From positions 1-64,000 of the forward strand of contig JACRHH010000015.1 in NCBI GenBank assembly GCA_016212095.1: a stretch of 64,000 nt of DNA. Reading direction: 5' to 3'. Positions 44,906 to 54,097 of this stretch are shown here, in pieces. This DNA is from Nitrospirota bacterium (GTDB lineage: Bacteria; Nitrospirota; Thermodesulfovibrionia; SZUA-242). A model generated the notes under the pieces. The model saw nothing but the letters and a program-made list of their open reading frames with translations, was not told the DNA's origin and made no database searches. A program made the translations under genes and the position numbers. Positions within the stretch are counted from its first letter, which is position 1; each line of letters starts with the position of its first letter.

Positions 44906-44967
44906 TTATTTTTGCATGGGAATTGGACGCGACGTAACATTGATGCGCGTCCAATTCCTTGCGATGT

Positions 44968-45306
44968 CTAGATGTCCGACTGCTCTTCGCCTCCCTCGCT
45001 GCCGGCAGCCGCTTCCTCAAGCTTTTTCACGCGACTGGAAAGAGCCTGAATCTTGCGGTTAAGCTTCTCGATGTCTTCCTTCGTGGCAAGGCTGATCTTC
45101 TCCACCGCGCTTTTTACAAGATCGTCAACGGTTTTTGTAACGTCTTCTGTTGTCTTTTCCGCCTTGGCAGACCATTCCTTCACAAGCTTCGCGCCCTCGG
45201 AATTGCTCAGTTCTCCTTTTGCAACCAGATCGTTAACAAATTCGTTCACTTTCTCCTGAACCCCGAAACCGGCAAGCATCGCTTTTCTAACGATATCGAA
45301 CATCAT
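44968..45306 (-). CDS. Phasin-like family protein
   Basis: A 112-residue, highly helical and charged protein starting MMFDIVRKAMLAGFGVQEKV, with a coiled coil near the end (KEDIEKLNRKIQALSSRVKKLEE). Phasin-like proteins of this sort coat polyhydroxyalkanoate granules or act as scaffold proteins. I see no PHA synthase in the window. A strong site AAAGGAGG precedes the start at 45306. Confidence 0.75.
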   Translation of the reverse strand: MMFDIVRKAMLAGFGVQEKVNEFVNDLVAKGELSNSEGAKLVKEWSAKAEKTTEDVTKTVDDLVKSAVEKISLATKEDIEKLNRKIQALSSRVKKLEEAAAGSEGGEEQSDI

Positions 45307-45391
45307 TGTTGAACGCCTCCTTTGTTTTGTATAAGCGGCTGACTTCGATTCAAGTATATCGAAATTGCAATCTTTCGCAAGCGTTCGGGCC

Positions 45392-46180
45392 TCACATCTT
45401 CGCGCCCTTGAGCGCTTCGCGGCAGGCGCAGTCGCGCTCCCACGCGGCAAGAAGCGGGAATGCGGCGCGAAGCAGATTCCGTATTTTCTCGGTTGAGGCG
45501 CGCATGGTGTCGATCACCTCGACCGATGTAAGTTTCGCGCCGGTTATTCCGGCTCCCAGATTTGTCACAACCGCCACCGATGAAAAACATATCTCAAGCT
45601 CCCGCGCCAGAGCCGCCTCCGGCATTCCGGTCATGCCCACAACGTCGCCGCCCATCGCGGCAAGCATCCGCACCTCCGCCGCCGACTCAAGACGCGGGCC
45701 GTTCGTGCAGATATACGTTCCGACAGGACGGAGCTGAATTTCGGCGCTTGCCGCCGCGTCGCGCAGGATGCCGCGCATCCGGTTGCAATACGGCTCGGTG
45801 AAGTCGATATGAACAACCTCAGGGCCGTCGTAAAAAGTCGATTCGCGCCCGCTGGAAAGATCGACAACCTGATCGAGAAGAACCAGCGAGCCGGGCTGAA
45901 CCGAAGGTTTCAGTCCACCGGTTGCGCCAACCGATATGATCCGGTCGATGCCGAGTTCCCTGAACCCGTAGATATTTGCGCGATAATTCACCTTGTGCGG
46001 CGGAATGCGGTGGGGCGCGCCGTGCCGGGGAAGAAAAGCCACATCGATTCCGTCGAACTCGCACAGGTGATAACCGTCCGACGGCAGGCCAAACGGCGTG
46101 TTCACCCTGCGGATCTCTTTGATCCGCACTCCCTCCATCTCGTAAAGCCCGCTTCCGGCTATCACTCCGATTCCCGGCAT
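45392..46180 (-). CDS. mtnP: S-methyl-5'-thioadenosine / purine nucleoside phosphorylase
   Basis: A 262-residue protein of the MTAP/PNP class. Phosphate-binding GVIAGSGLYEMEG is at the start; PRHGAPHRIPPHKVNYRANI, SVGATGGLKP and TNGPRLESAAEVRMLAAMGGDVVGMTGMPEAA follow. It cleaves methylthioadenosine (or a purine nucleoside) with phosphate, feeding methionine and purine salvage. The MGGDVVGMTGMPEA substrate region is of the methylthioadenosine/methylthioinosine kind; the exact base preference cannot be fixed from sequence alone. Confidence 0.9.
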   Translation of the reverse strand: MPGIGVIAGSGLYEMEGVRIKEIRRVNTPFGLPSDGYHLCEFDGIDVAFLPRHGAPHRIPPHKVNYRANIYGFRELGIDRIISVGATGGLKPSVQPGSLVLLDQVVDLSSGRESTFYDGPEVVHIDFTEPYCNRMRGILRDAAASAEIQLRPVGTYICTNGPRLESAAEVRMLAAMGGDVVGMTGMPEAALARELEICFSSVAVVTNLGAGITGAKLTSVEVIDTMRASTEKIRNLLRAAFPLLAAWERDCACREALKGAKM

Positions 46181-46264
46181 TTCAAACCTCCAAATGAATG
46201 TCTAACCCGCTGAAATTCAAAATAAAATTGACCTTCCGGCCAAATTGGTGCTATAGTATGAAAC

Positions 46265-46759
46265 ATGTCCACCGTTTACCTCAGCCTTGGTTCCAATCAG
46301 GGAAATCGCGTAAAACAGTGTCGGGATGCCATCGGCCATATAAAAGAGCGCTGTTCGGCTGTCGTCAAGGCCCATTCATCGCTGTATGAAACGGAGTCGG
46401 TAAGCCCGATCGAGCAGGAAACCTTCATCAATCTGGCAATAGAGATTACCACCAACCTTTCGCCGATGCCGCTTCTGCGCTCGATCAAGGAGATCGAAAC
46501 CCTGATGGGACGCAGAAAGCTTGCCCGCTGGGGGCCGCGTGAAATCGACATCGACATTCTCCTTTACGGCGATCTGGTCATGCGCTCCGAACATCTCACA
46601 ATCCCTCACATCCTTATGCATGAACGCAGGTTCGTGCTTGCGCCGCTTGCGGAGATAGCACCGGAAGCGATGCATCCACTCCTGAAAAAGACGGTATCCC
46701 AGCTTCTGAGGGAATGCACCGACGAGCACTGGGCCAAACGGATTGATGAAAAAATATGA
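46265..46759 (+). CDS. folK: 2-amino-4-hydroxy-6-hydroxymethyldihydropteridine pyrophosphokinase
   Basis: A 164-residue HPPK. It transfers pyrophosphate from ATP to the pterin in folate synthesis. Family motifs are VYLSLGSNQGNR, YETESV, the signature RWGPREIDIDILLYG with the Mg-binding Asp pair, and IPHILMHERRFVLAPLAEIAP. The length is normal. The next gene is on the other strand and converges on it. Confidence 0.95.
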   Translation: MSTVYLSLGSNQGNRVKQCRDAIGHIKERCSAVVKAHSSLYETESVSPIEQETFINLAIEITTNLSPMPLLRSIKEIETLMGRRKLARWGPREIDIDILLYGDLVMRSEHLTIPHILMHERRFVLAPLAEIAPEAMHPLLKKTVSQLLRECTDEHWAKRIDEKI

Positions 46760-46771
46760 TGCACGCCGCCT

Positions 46772-48001
46772 TTACGCCACCGATAGCCCCTTGCAGCCCA
46801 GGTTTCTCTCCACGCATTCCAGCAGGAACGGAGACTCATTCCTGCGCGGCGAACCACATTGCATCAACGCCTGCCTGACTGAAGGCGCTCCGGCGTATGG
46901 CTCCGAGATGTCGAGGCCAAGCGAAGGCAGATTCCTGCGCAGCTCATCGTAATCGTATCGCAGCGCCAGGCGGTGCATGTAACCGCCGAAGATGGATTCC
47001 CCGCGTTCACCAACCCACTTTCCCACAACGCCGGGCGTTTTAAGTTCATCAAGTCCGCCCTCCAGAATCTCGTCATTCATTTCGTCTCTGCTCGCGTCCA
47101 GTTCCACAAGCGCAACAGCCCCGATGGACGGCTGCTCAAGCGCCTGGACGCCCCATTCATTCGCGTCGGCTCCCCTCAAGAAACGTTCCCGCCTGCCGAA
47201 TCCCATCAGTTCAAAGATTGCTATCAGGTGGTGAAAGTTCTTTCTTGAGCTGCGGAATACGTGATGGTCGTGGTTGCCCCATCCAAGCCCAAGCTTGTCG
47301 TGCAGAGACTTGAGCGCCATCGCCGCCGGGCAGCAGACCTCCCATATCCGGCGCTCGCTGTCCAGAAACATCGACGCGCAACGGTCGCGCCCCACAAGGC
47401 CGATCACCCTGTTGATGATCCGTTCCGTATATTTCCAGCCGTCCTCGCCCCTGTCGAATGCCCTGCGGCGCTTCAGTATGAGTTCCCGCGCCTCCATGAT
47501 GTCCTGCACTCCGCTCGAATCCATCTCTTCCGGCATCCACATGTCGGCGTTTTTCTCGGCGGCAAACAGCAGAGTTCCGCCGGTGTCCGAGAGCAGAATG
47601 CGCGAGTAACCGCTTCCGGGCGTGCCGTCAAGCTCTCCGTAGAATCCGCCCAGATGGCGGAACACCGTAAGCGATTCGATTTTGAGCGTAATTCCACGAA
47701 CCACCTGAACCGGGCCGGGAAAAACCCGGAGGGCCGGGAAGCAGCCCCTTGGATGGATGAATATTTTCTGGCCATATATCGTTGTCCAGAGCCGGTAGCC
47801 TAAACGCTCGATCTCATACATGAGGGCGCCTGAAAGCGTGAAGCTTTCAATCCAGTCGCTGATGCGCGAGAATGTGCGGCTGGAGATCTGGTGCGTGACA
47901 CGGTTTATCTCCTCGCTTTTTTCGCACGCCTCCCGAATAAGCGATGCAACCATCGCCTCTGTTTCCGGATACTCCTCCCATACGAATCGTCCTGAATCCA
48001 T
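46772..48001 (-). CDS. Conserved-looking protein of unknown function
   Basis: A 409-residue soluble protein with no signal peptide or membrane segment, and no family I can name. Notable parts are IHPRGCFPALRVFPGPVQVVRGITL, a His-rich patch GWGNHDHHVFRSSRKNFHHL (about residues 240-260) that could bind metal, and C-terminal GGYMHRLALRYDYDELRRNLP. The patch loosely recalls VOC-fold enzymes, but the evidence is too thin. Regular codon use and a clean frame support a real gene. The gap 48002-48117 upstream holds nothing I can name. Confidence 0.75.
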   Translation of the reverse strand: MDSGRFVWEEYPETEAMVASLIREACEKSEEINRVTHQISSRTFSRISDWIESFTLSGALMYEIERLGYRLWTTIYGQKIFIHPRGCFPALRVFPGPVQVVRGITLKIESLTVFRHLGGFYGELDGTPGSGYSRILLSDTGGTLLFAAEKNADMWMPEEMDSSGVQDIMEARELILKRRRAFDRGEDGWKYTERIINRVIGLVGRDRCASMFLDSERRIWEVCCPAAMALKSLHDKLGLGWGNHDHHVFRSSRKNFHHLIAIFELMGFGRRERFLRGADANEWGVQALEQPSIGAVALVELDASRDEMNDEILEGGLDELKTPGVVGKWVGERGESIFGGYMHRLALRYDYDELRRNLPSLGLDISEPYAGAPSVRQALMQCGSPRRNESPFLLECVERNLGCKGLSVA

Positions 48002-48117
48002 GATTTTCCGTTCATTTCCTGATTTTGCGTGAATTACGATATGTTATCACGAATCCCGACGATTCGTGAGCGCGGGAGTGTGGAGAAAAATTCGAATGAG
48101 CGCCCGGCGGAAGCAGC

Positions 48118-48474
48118 TTACTCCCTGCCGCGCCAGCCCTCCATCAGCGTGACCGCATGCACGGCAACCAGCCCCGCGGTTATGCCCAGAACATCCAGTC
48201 CGGCTATTTTTATCAGCAAAAACAGCGCCCCGGCAATCGCAAGCAGTCTTATCGCAAGGAAGAACAGCGATCCGCCCTGAGCCGCCTGTCCACCAGCCAC
48301 AAGCGCGGCGGTGAAACCCACGGAACGCAGATGCGCCAGCCCAAGCGCGCCGCCCGCGATTATCGCAACCGGAAAGCGGTGGCGATCCATCAACGCGAAA
48401 CAGGCGGCAAGCAGGAGCACAACCAATGATGCGCGGAGGATGATCCGACGTAGAAGTTCGTCTGCTGTGGTCAT
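48118..48474 (-). CDS. ATP synthase subunit I-like membrane protein (AtpI)
   Basis: A 118-residue protein with about four hydrophobic segments and the layout of ATP synthase I (PF03899): IILRASLVVLLLAACFALM, then GGALGLAHLRSVGF, LFFLAIRLLAIAGALFLLI. Such proteins aid c-ring assembly or Mg uptake for the F-type ATPase. It overlaps the AtpZ-like gene by four bases. The rest of the atp operon (atpB, atpE...) does not follow. Confidence 0.72.
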   Translation of the reverse strand: MTTADELLRRIILRASLVVLLLAACFALMDRHRFPVAIIAGGALGLAHLRSVGFTAALVAGGQAAQGGSLFFLAIRLLAIAGALFLLIKIAGLDVLGITAGLVAVHAVTLMEGWRGRE

Positions 48475-48707
48475 TTATCGCCTTCCCGCGACGACCGCTT
48501 CGCTATCTCGAACAATTTCACAAATCCGGCGGCGATGCCCAGAAAAAGGAATATTATGCTGAACCACGGAAACGTGCCGAAAACCTTGTTGTCCAGCCAG
48601 TAGCCAAACCAGCCGCCTATGAACGTGGACACAACCATGTTGATCCCGATGCCGCTCAGATCGAGAAGCGCCTGACGCCCGCCCTGTTTTTTCCCCTCAT
48701 CTGCCAT
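48471..48707 (-). CDS. AtpZ/AtpI family protein
   Basis: A 78-residue membrane protein from the ATG at 48707; longer frames start in non-coding DNA. Two hydrophobic helices with LSGIGINMVVSTFIGGWFGYWLDNKVF and PWFSIIFLFLGIAAGFVKLFEI match the AtpZ family found at the head of F-type ATPase operons. It is coupled to the next gene by an ATGA overlap. Confidence 0.85.
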   Translation of the reverse strand: MADEGKKQGGRQALLDLSGIGINMVVSTFIGGWFGYWLDNKVFGTFPWFSIIFLFLGIAAGFVKLFEIAKRSSREGDK

Positions 48708-48812
48708 GCCAAAGCATACAACATGGCGACGTCGCGGGGCTATCGCGGAAAATAGGGTAAAATGTAGTCCTGCCGAAGAAACAGAATTGACGGCAAAACG
48801 GAGGAACTGTAA

Positions 48813-50756
48813 ATGAGCGAATGCCAGCCATCGGCTGCCGGAAAAATGGTTCATGGCCCAAGCCTGCTCACAGAGCACGACACATATCTATTAAAGGAAG
48901 GCTCGCACTTCGACCTGCACAAAAAACTGGGCGCGCATCTTCTGACGGTGGACGGGCGCGAAGGAGTTCTGTTTGCCGTCTGGGCTCCAAACGCGGAATA
49001 TGTTTCGGTCATCGGAGATTTCAACGGATGGGACGGTTCGACCCATCCGCTTGCGGTTCGGCTTGACGAAACAGGCATATGGGAAGGCTTTCTGCCCGGA
49101 GTTGGAAAGGGCTGCATCTACAAGTTCATGGTGCATTCGCGTTACAACGGCTTTCGCGCCGAGAAGTCCGATCCGATGGCGTTCGCGGCGGAGCTTCGCC
49201 CCAACAGCGCGTCGGTTGTGTTTCCGCTCGACGGCTACGAATGGCGCGACGCCGAGTGGATGAACGGGCGGGCCGAGCGAAACGCGTTGTCGGCTCCGAT
49301 TTCGATCTATGAGGTTCACCTTGGCTCGTGGATGCGCGTTCCGGAGGAAGGAAACCGCTGGCTCACGTACCGGGAACTGGCCGGGAAACTGGCCGCCTAT
49401 GTTCAAGAAATGGGCTTCACACATGTCGAGCTCCTGCCGGTGATGGAGCATCCGCTTGATGCCTCATGGGGCTATCAGGTGATCAACTATTTCGCGCCGA
49501 CAAGCCGTTTCGGCAGTCCGCACGACTTCATGTATCTTGTGGACGAGCTTCACCGGCACGGAATCGGCGTGATTCTGGACTGGGTTCCGGCGCACTTCCC
49601 GAAAGACGGACACGGGCTGGGCTACTTCGACGGCACGCATCTCTACGAGCACGCCGACCCCAGAATGGGCGAGCACATGGACTGGGGAACCCTCATCTTC
49701 AACTTCGGACGAAACGAGGTGCGTAATTTCCTGTTAAGCAACGCGCTGTTCTGGCTGGAGCAGTATCACCTCGACGGGCTGCGCGTTGACGCCGTGGCCT
49801 CGGTTATCTATCTTGACTATTCCCGCAACGAGGGCGAATGGATACCGAACAAGTATGGCGGGCGCGAAAATCTTGACGCGCTGGATTTCCTGCGGCGCTT
49901 CAACCAGATGGTTTACGAGCGGCATCCTGACGTAATAACCACAGCCGAGGAATCGACGGCGTGGCCGATGGTGTCGCGCCCCACATACGTTGGCGGCCTC
50001 GGCTTCGGCCTGAAGTGGAACATGGGCTGGATGCACGACATACTGGAATACATGACGCTCGATCCGATATACCGGAGCTGGCATCACAACAACCTCACGT
50101 TCGGACTGCTGTACGCCTTTCACGAGAACTTCATCCTGCCGTTCTCGCACGACGAGGTTGTGCATGGCAAGGCTGCCATGCTCTCGAAAATGCCGGGCGA
50201 CGACTGGCAGAAACTGGCCAACCTGCGGCTTCTCTACGGCTTCATGTTCGGACATCCGGGCAAGAAGCTGATGTTCATGGGCGGCGAATTCGGACAGTGG
50301 GCCGAATGGAATCATGAACAGAGCCTCGAATGGCATCTGCTCCAGTTCGCCCCGCATCAGGGCCTGCGCAACTGGGTGAGGGATTTAAACGCGGTATACA
50401 AGGCGGAACCGGCGATTCACGAGATCGATTTCGATCACACCGGTTTCGAGTGGGTTGACTGCAACGACCACGCCGGAAGCGTGCTTGCGTTCCTGCGTTT
50501 CCCGAAGGACAGGCGTCATCCGGTTCTTGTCGTCTGCAACTTCACGCCGGTTCCGCGCGAAACGTATCTGGTTGGCGTGCCGGAGAGCGGTTTCTGGCGC
50601 GAGATGTTGAACAGCGATTCCGAATACTACGGAGGCAGCGGCATGGGAAACGGCGGCGGGGTTCAGGCCGAAGAGGGGGAAGCCCATGGAAAGCCGCACA
50701 GGCTGAGGCTGGTTCTTCCGCCGCTTGCCGCGCTGATTTTCCGTCGGGAACATTAG
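48813..50756 (+). CDS. glgB: 1,4-alpha-glucan branching enzyme
   Basis: A 647-residue GH13 enzyme that makes alpha-1,6 branches in glycogen. There is an N-terminal CBM48 ([20 protein letters not shown]). The catalytic barrel has the nucleophile Asp in GLRVDAV (about residue 326), the acid/base Glu in TAEES (about 379) and the third acid in [10 protein letters not shown]. The C-terminal beta domain is complete. GGAGG sits about 10 bases before the ATG. The glycine-rich insert near residues 610-625 is slightly unusual. No other glg gene is adjacent. Confidence 0.96.
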   Translation: MSECQPSAAGKMVHGPSLLTEHDTYLLKEGSHFDLHKKLGAHLLTVDGREGVLFAVWAPNAEYVSVIGDFNGWDGSTHPLAVRLDETGIWEGFLPGVGKGCIYKFMVHSRYNGFRAEKSDPMAFAAELRPNSASVVFPLDGYEWRDAEWMNGRAERNALSAPISIYEVHLGSWMRVPEEGNRWLTYRELAGKLAAYVQEMGFTHVELLPVMEHPLDASWGYQVINYFAPTSRFGSPHDFMYLVDELHRHGIGVILDWVPAHFPKDGHGLGYFDGTHLYEHADPRMGEHMDWGTLIFNFGRNEVRNFLLSNALFWLEQYHLDGLRVDAVASVIYLDYSRNEGEWIPNKYGGRENLDALDFLRRFNQMVYERHPDVITTAEESTAWPMVSRPTYVGGLGFGLKWNMGWMHDILEYMTLDPIYRSWHHNNLTFGLLYAFHENFILPFSHDEVVHGKAAMLSKMPGDDWQKLANLRLLYGFMFGHPGKKLMFMGGEFGQWAEWNHEQSLEWHLLQFAPHQGLRNWVRDLNAVYKAEPAIHEIDFDHTGFEWVDCNDHAGSVLAFLRFPKDRRHPVLVVCNFTPVPRETYLVGVPESGFWREMLNSDSEYYGGSGMGNGGGVQAEEGEAHGKPHRLRLVLPPLAALIFRREH

Positions 50757-50781
50757 CAGGCAGTGGCGAACGCATTCCATT

Positions 50782-50802
50782 GGGCGAACGCAAGGTTCGC
50801 CC
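50782..50802. terminator. Hairpin downstream of glgB
   Basis: GGGCGAAC-GCAAG-GTTCGCCC is a perfect 8-bp stem with a 5-base loop, 26 bases after the glgB stop. No U-run follows, so it may be a dispersed repeat or RNA-stabilising hairpin and not a strict intrinsic terminator. Confidence 0.55.
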
Positions 50803-50922
50803 CTTCCCATGCTGTTCACGGTGTATAATCAACAGTCTGCCGTGCTAACAACGTCAGCATATTCCGCCGATAGATAAAGGTAACGCCCGGCATATTCAAG
50901 GCCGCCGCTACCGGAGGATCAT

Positions 50923-53127
50923 ATGAAGTCTGGACTGGTCATCAAGCGCGCCCTCATGGCAGGGCTTCTTCTTTTCGCCGACATGGGTTCGGCCTCCGTT
51001 GTCCGCGCCGACAACAACGCCGATTTTGAAAACAACAAGGCGCGGGTTGTCGGCTACAGGCTGCGCCAGGAGCTTCCGCGCGAGCATTACAGCCACAAGC
51101 CGCTGGACGACAACCTTTCACACGCCGCGTTCGATCTCTATCTGAAACAGCTCGATTACCAGAAACGCTTCCTGCTTGAGGACGACGTCAGAAAACTCCG
51201 GCCCTACGCCGACAAGATTGACGATGAAATCAACCTTGGAGACATCGAGCTTCCGCAGACCGCGCATAAAATACTGAGCAAGCGGCTGGCCCTCGTAACC
51301 GAAATGGTGCGCGCGATCCTTGCAAGCGACTTCGATTTTTCCGGAAAGGACGACATCGAGACCGACCCTGAAAAGCTCTCGTTCTGCAAGACAGATGACG
51401 AGCTTCGCGAGCGCTGGCGCAGGAATCTCAAGTATCAGGTTCTGATCCGCGTGCTCAACATGGAAGATGACGAAGCCGCAACGCCAAAAGGCGATAAAAA
51501 GGAAGAAAACGGAGCCGAGCCCAAAAAGGACAACGGCGACGGCAAGCCGCCCCGCAGCGTACAGGAGAGGGCGCGGGAGAAGGTTTTAAAAAGTCATGAA
51601 GAGGCGTTTGCCCGGATGAGGAAGGCTCCCCTTCAGGATCAGTACGACCAGTACTTCAATGCCGTGACCCGCGCATACGACCCGCACACCAACTACATGC
51701 CGCCCGAAAAGAAGGAAGATTTCGACATCAGCATGCGCGGCTCGCTAGAGGGAATCGGCGCGCTCCTTAGCGAGGAGGGCGGCTACATAAAGGTGAGCAG
51801 GGTTATTCCCGGAAGCGCAGCCGCCCGTCAGGGACAGCTTGCAGCCGAAGACATCATCCTGCGCGTTGCCGAGAAAGGCGGCGAACCGGTTGAGATCACC
51901 GACATGCGCCTTCGCGACGCCGTGAAGCTCATTCGCGGGAAGAAGGGCACGGAGGTTCGCCTTACCGTGAAGAAGCCGGATGGCATTCTGACCGTGATTC
52001 CGATCATCCGCGACGTTGTGCAGATAGAGGAGACGTTCGTCAAGGGCACGGTCATCACCGATGACAAGACCGGCGGGAAATACGGCTACATCAAAATCCC
52101 GTCGTTCTACCGCGATTTCGAGCAGTCGAGCAGGGGCGGCAAGGCCCGAAACTCCACCGACGATCTTAAGGCCGAACTGGACAAGCTGTTGAAGGAAAAG
52201 ATTCACGGGCTGGTTCTGGATTTAAGGAACAACGGCGGAGGCGCGCTGTCAGACTCGATAAGCATAGCCGGGCTGTTCATCAAGTCCGGCCCGGTGGTTC
52301 AGGTGAAGGACAGCTACGGCAACATGAAAACGCTTGCCGACGATGATCCGTCATTGGCCTACGACGGCCCGATGGTTGTTCTTGTGAACAAGTTCAGCGC
52401 GTCGGCGTCGGAAATTCTGGCGGGCGCACTCCAGGACTATGGCCGCGCCGTGATAATCGGCGGCGAACATACGCACGGCAAGGGAACCGTCCAGACCATT
52501 CTCGATCTCGACTCGAAGCTCCATTACAAGAACATGGATCGGTTCAAGCCGTTGGGCGCGCTCAAGATCACCATCCAGAAGTTTTACCGCGTCACAGGTG
52601 AATCTACCCAGTTCCGGGGCGTGGTTCCGGACATAGTTCTGCCCGACTCGTTCCAGTATCTGAAAACCGGCGAGCAGTACGGCGAGTATGCGCTTCCATG
52701 GGACACAGTGGGTGGAGCCGCGTACACAAAATGGAAAAAACGCCCGTCGCTTGCGCGCATAAAGGAAAAAAGCGCGGCGAGAACGTCATCGAACAGCGAG
52801 TTTGCCGAAGTGACACGCGAGGCCGCGCGCGTGAAAGATCGGAGCGAGCATACTATCCAGTCGCTGAACATGGCCGACGTGCGCAAGGAGCGCGAAGATG
52901 AGCGCAAGGCCGCCAAGTCCGGCGCGAAATTCCACGGGCTCGGCGATCCTGACGATCAGGATGATTCCGGCAAGCCGTCCGGCAAGGCCCAGACAGAGGA
53001 AGAGAAACAGGCCGCATGGCTCAAGGGGTTGAAGGAAGACCCGTACCTGGGCGAATCGATTGCGGTCATCAACGACATCGGCTACGAGGATAACGGCGAG
53101 GCGGCGACGCTTGGCCAAAAGCTTTAA
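50923..53127 (+). CDS. prc: Carboxy-terminal processing protease (Prc/Tsp, S41)
   Basis: A 734-residue periplasmic protease with a signal peptide to about residue 29. It has the long N-terminal DUF3340-like helical region, a PDZ domain (SLEGIGALLSEEGGYIKVSRVIPGSAA) and the S41 catalytic part with LDLRNNGGGALSDSI, the Ser in NKFSASASEILAGAL and the Lys in THGKGTVQTI. It degrades periplasmic proteins from their C-termini and trims envelope proteins. A charged low-complexity insert (about residues 185-215, rich in Lys/Glu/Gly/Asp) precedes the PDZ domain. The gap 50803-50922 holds only the upstream region. Confidence 0.93.
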   Translation: MKSGLVIKRALMAGLLLFADMGSASVVRADNNADFENNKARVVGYRLRQELPREHYSHKPLDDNLSHAAFDLYLKQLDYQKRFLLEDDVRKLRPYADKIDDEINLGDIELPQTAHKILSKRLALVTEMVRAILASDFDFSGKDDIETDPEKLSFCKTDDELRERWRRNLKYQVLIRVLNMEDDEAATPKGDKKEENGAEPKKDNGDGKPPRSVQERAREKVLKSHEEAFARMRKAPLQDQYDQYFNAVTRAYDPHTNYMPPEKKEDFDISMRGSLEGIGALLSEEGGYIKVSRVIPGSAAARQGQLAAEDIILRVAEKGGEPVEITDMRLRDAVKLIRGKKGTEVRLTVKKPDGILTVIPIIRDVVQIEETFVKGTVITDDKTGGKYGYIKIPSFYRDFEQSSRGGKARNSTDDLKAELDKLLKEKIHGLVLDLRNNGGGALSDSISIAGLFIKSGPVVQVKDSYGNMKTLADDDPSLAYDGPMVVLVNKFSASASEILAGALQDYGRAVIIGGEHTHGKGTVQTILDLDSKLHYKNMDRFKPLGALKITIQKFYRVTGESTQFRGVVPDIVLPDSFQYLKTGEQYGEYALPWDTVGGAAYTKWKKRPSLARIKEKSAARTSSNSEFAEVTREAARVKDRSEHTIQSLNMADVRKEREDERKAAKSGAKFHGLGDPDDQDDSGKPSGKAQTEEEKQAAWLKGLKEDPYLGESIAVINDIGYEDNGEAATLGQKL

Positions 53128-53236
53128 TGCCCAGATTTAATACTAAGTCGCCAAAAACGTATAATACCGCCTATGCGAGCCATAGGCCCGGTAACATCAA
53201 CCGCCACCGGTATGCGAAAGAGAGCACTGCGCAGCA

Positions 53237-54037
53237 ATGAAGAAACTCGGCATTACACTTAAGGACGTCAACGCTGTCTATTCCGGCCCGGAGGGCAAGC
53301 TCTGGGAGCTTATAATGGGCGAGCAGATTCATGTTGGCGGGTTCGCCCATTCGATGATTCTGGCACAGAAGGCGGGCATTGGCGAGGGGCAGAAGGTGCT
53401 CGATCTATGCAGCGCGCTTGGCGCGGGGCTGCGGTTTCTGGTTGGCAACTTCAAGGTGCAGGGTTTCGGCCTCGACGGAACCGAACACATGTGCGAGGAG
53501 GCCAAGCGCCGAGCCGCGCGCGACGGCATGGCCGAGGCCATCGAGTTCAAGCTTGGCGACGTGACCAGCATCCCGTGGGCCGACTCGCACTTCGACGTGG
53601 TTTGGGGCGAGGACGCCTGGTGCTACGTTTCCGATAAGGACAAGCTGATCGGCGAAGCCGCGCGCGTGCTTAAAAAAGGCGCAACCATCGCCTTTACAGA
53701 CTGGGTTGAGGGCAAGGCCGGACTGAGCGACGCCGACGCGGAGCGCATCAACACGTTCATGAAATTTCCGTACATGGAGAGCCAGAATGGCTACGAATCG
53801 CTCCTTGCAAAACACGGCTTCGACGTGAAGGTATCCGAAGACCTGACAGCCGAATTCGCTGATTTCATAGAGCTTTACCTGCAAATGGTATCGAAGCAGC
53901 TCACCTTCGACGCCTTGAGAATTATCGGCTGGAACGCCGAAATGATGCAGGCCATCGGCGGCGAGATGAGCTTCATGCTGGGCTGCGCCCGAAGCGGCGG
54001 GTTCGGCAGGACACGAATTGTAGCCGTAAAGAGATGA
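53237..54037 (+). CDS. Class I SAM-dependent methyltransferase
   Basis: A 266-residue Rossmann methyltransferase. AdoMet motif I is VLDLCSALGAGLRFL (the usual GxGxG loop is SALGAG), motif II-like FGLDGTEHMCEEAK, motif IV FDVVWGEDAWCYVSDKDKL and TIAFTDWVEG. It resembles sarcosine/dimethylglycine- or sterol-type small-molecule methyltransferases. It is the first gene before the dehydratase/DCCP run, 60 bases upstream, and may share its transcript; the substrate is unknown. Confidence 0.82.
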   Translation: MKKLGITLKDVNAVYSGPEGKLWELIMGEQIHVGGFAHSMILAQKAGIGEGQKVLDLCSALGAGLRFLVGNFKVQGFGLDGTEHMCEEAKRRAARDGMAEAIEFKLGDVTSIPWADSHFDVVWGEDAWCYVSDKDKLIGEAARVLKKGATIAFTDWVEGKAGLSDADAERINTFMKFPYMESQNGYESLLAKHGFDVKVSEDLTAEFADFIELYLQMVSKQLTFDALRIIGWNAEMMQAIGGEMSFMLGCARSGGFGRTRIVAVKR

Positions 54038-54097
54038 GATCGGCTGTGCCAGCCACTCAATTTTCAGGTCATTTGCGTATGAAAATCGAACCACCAA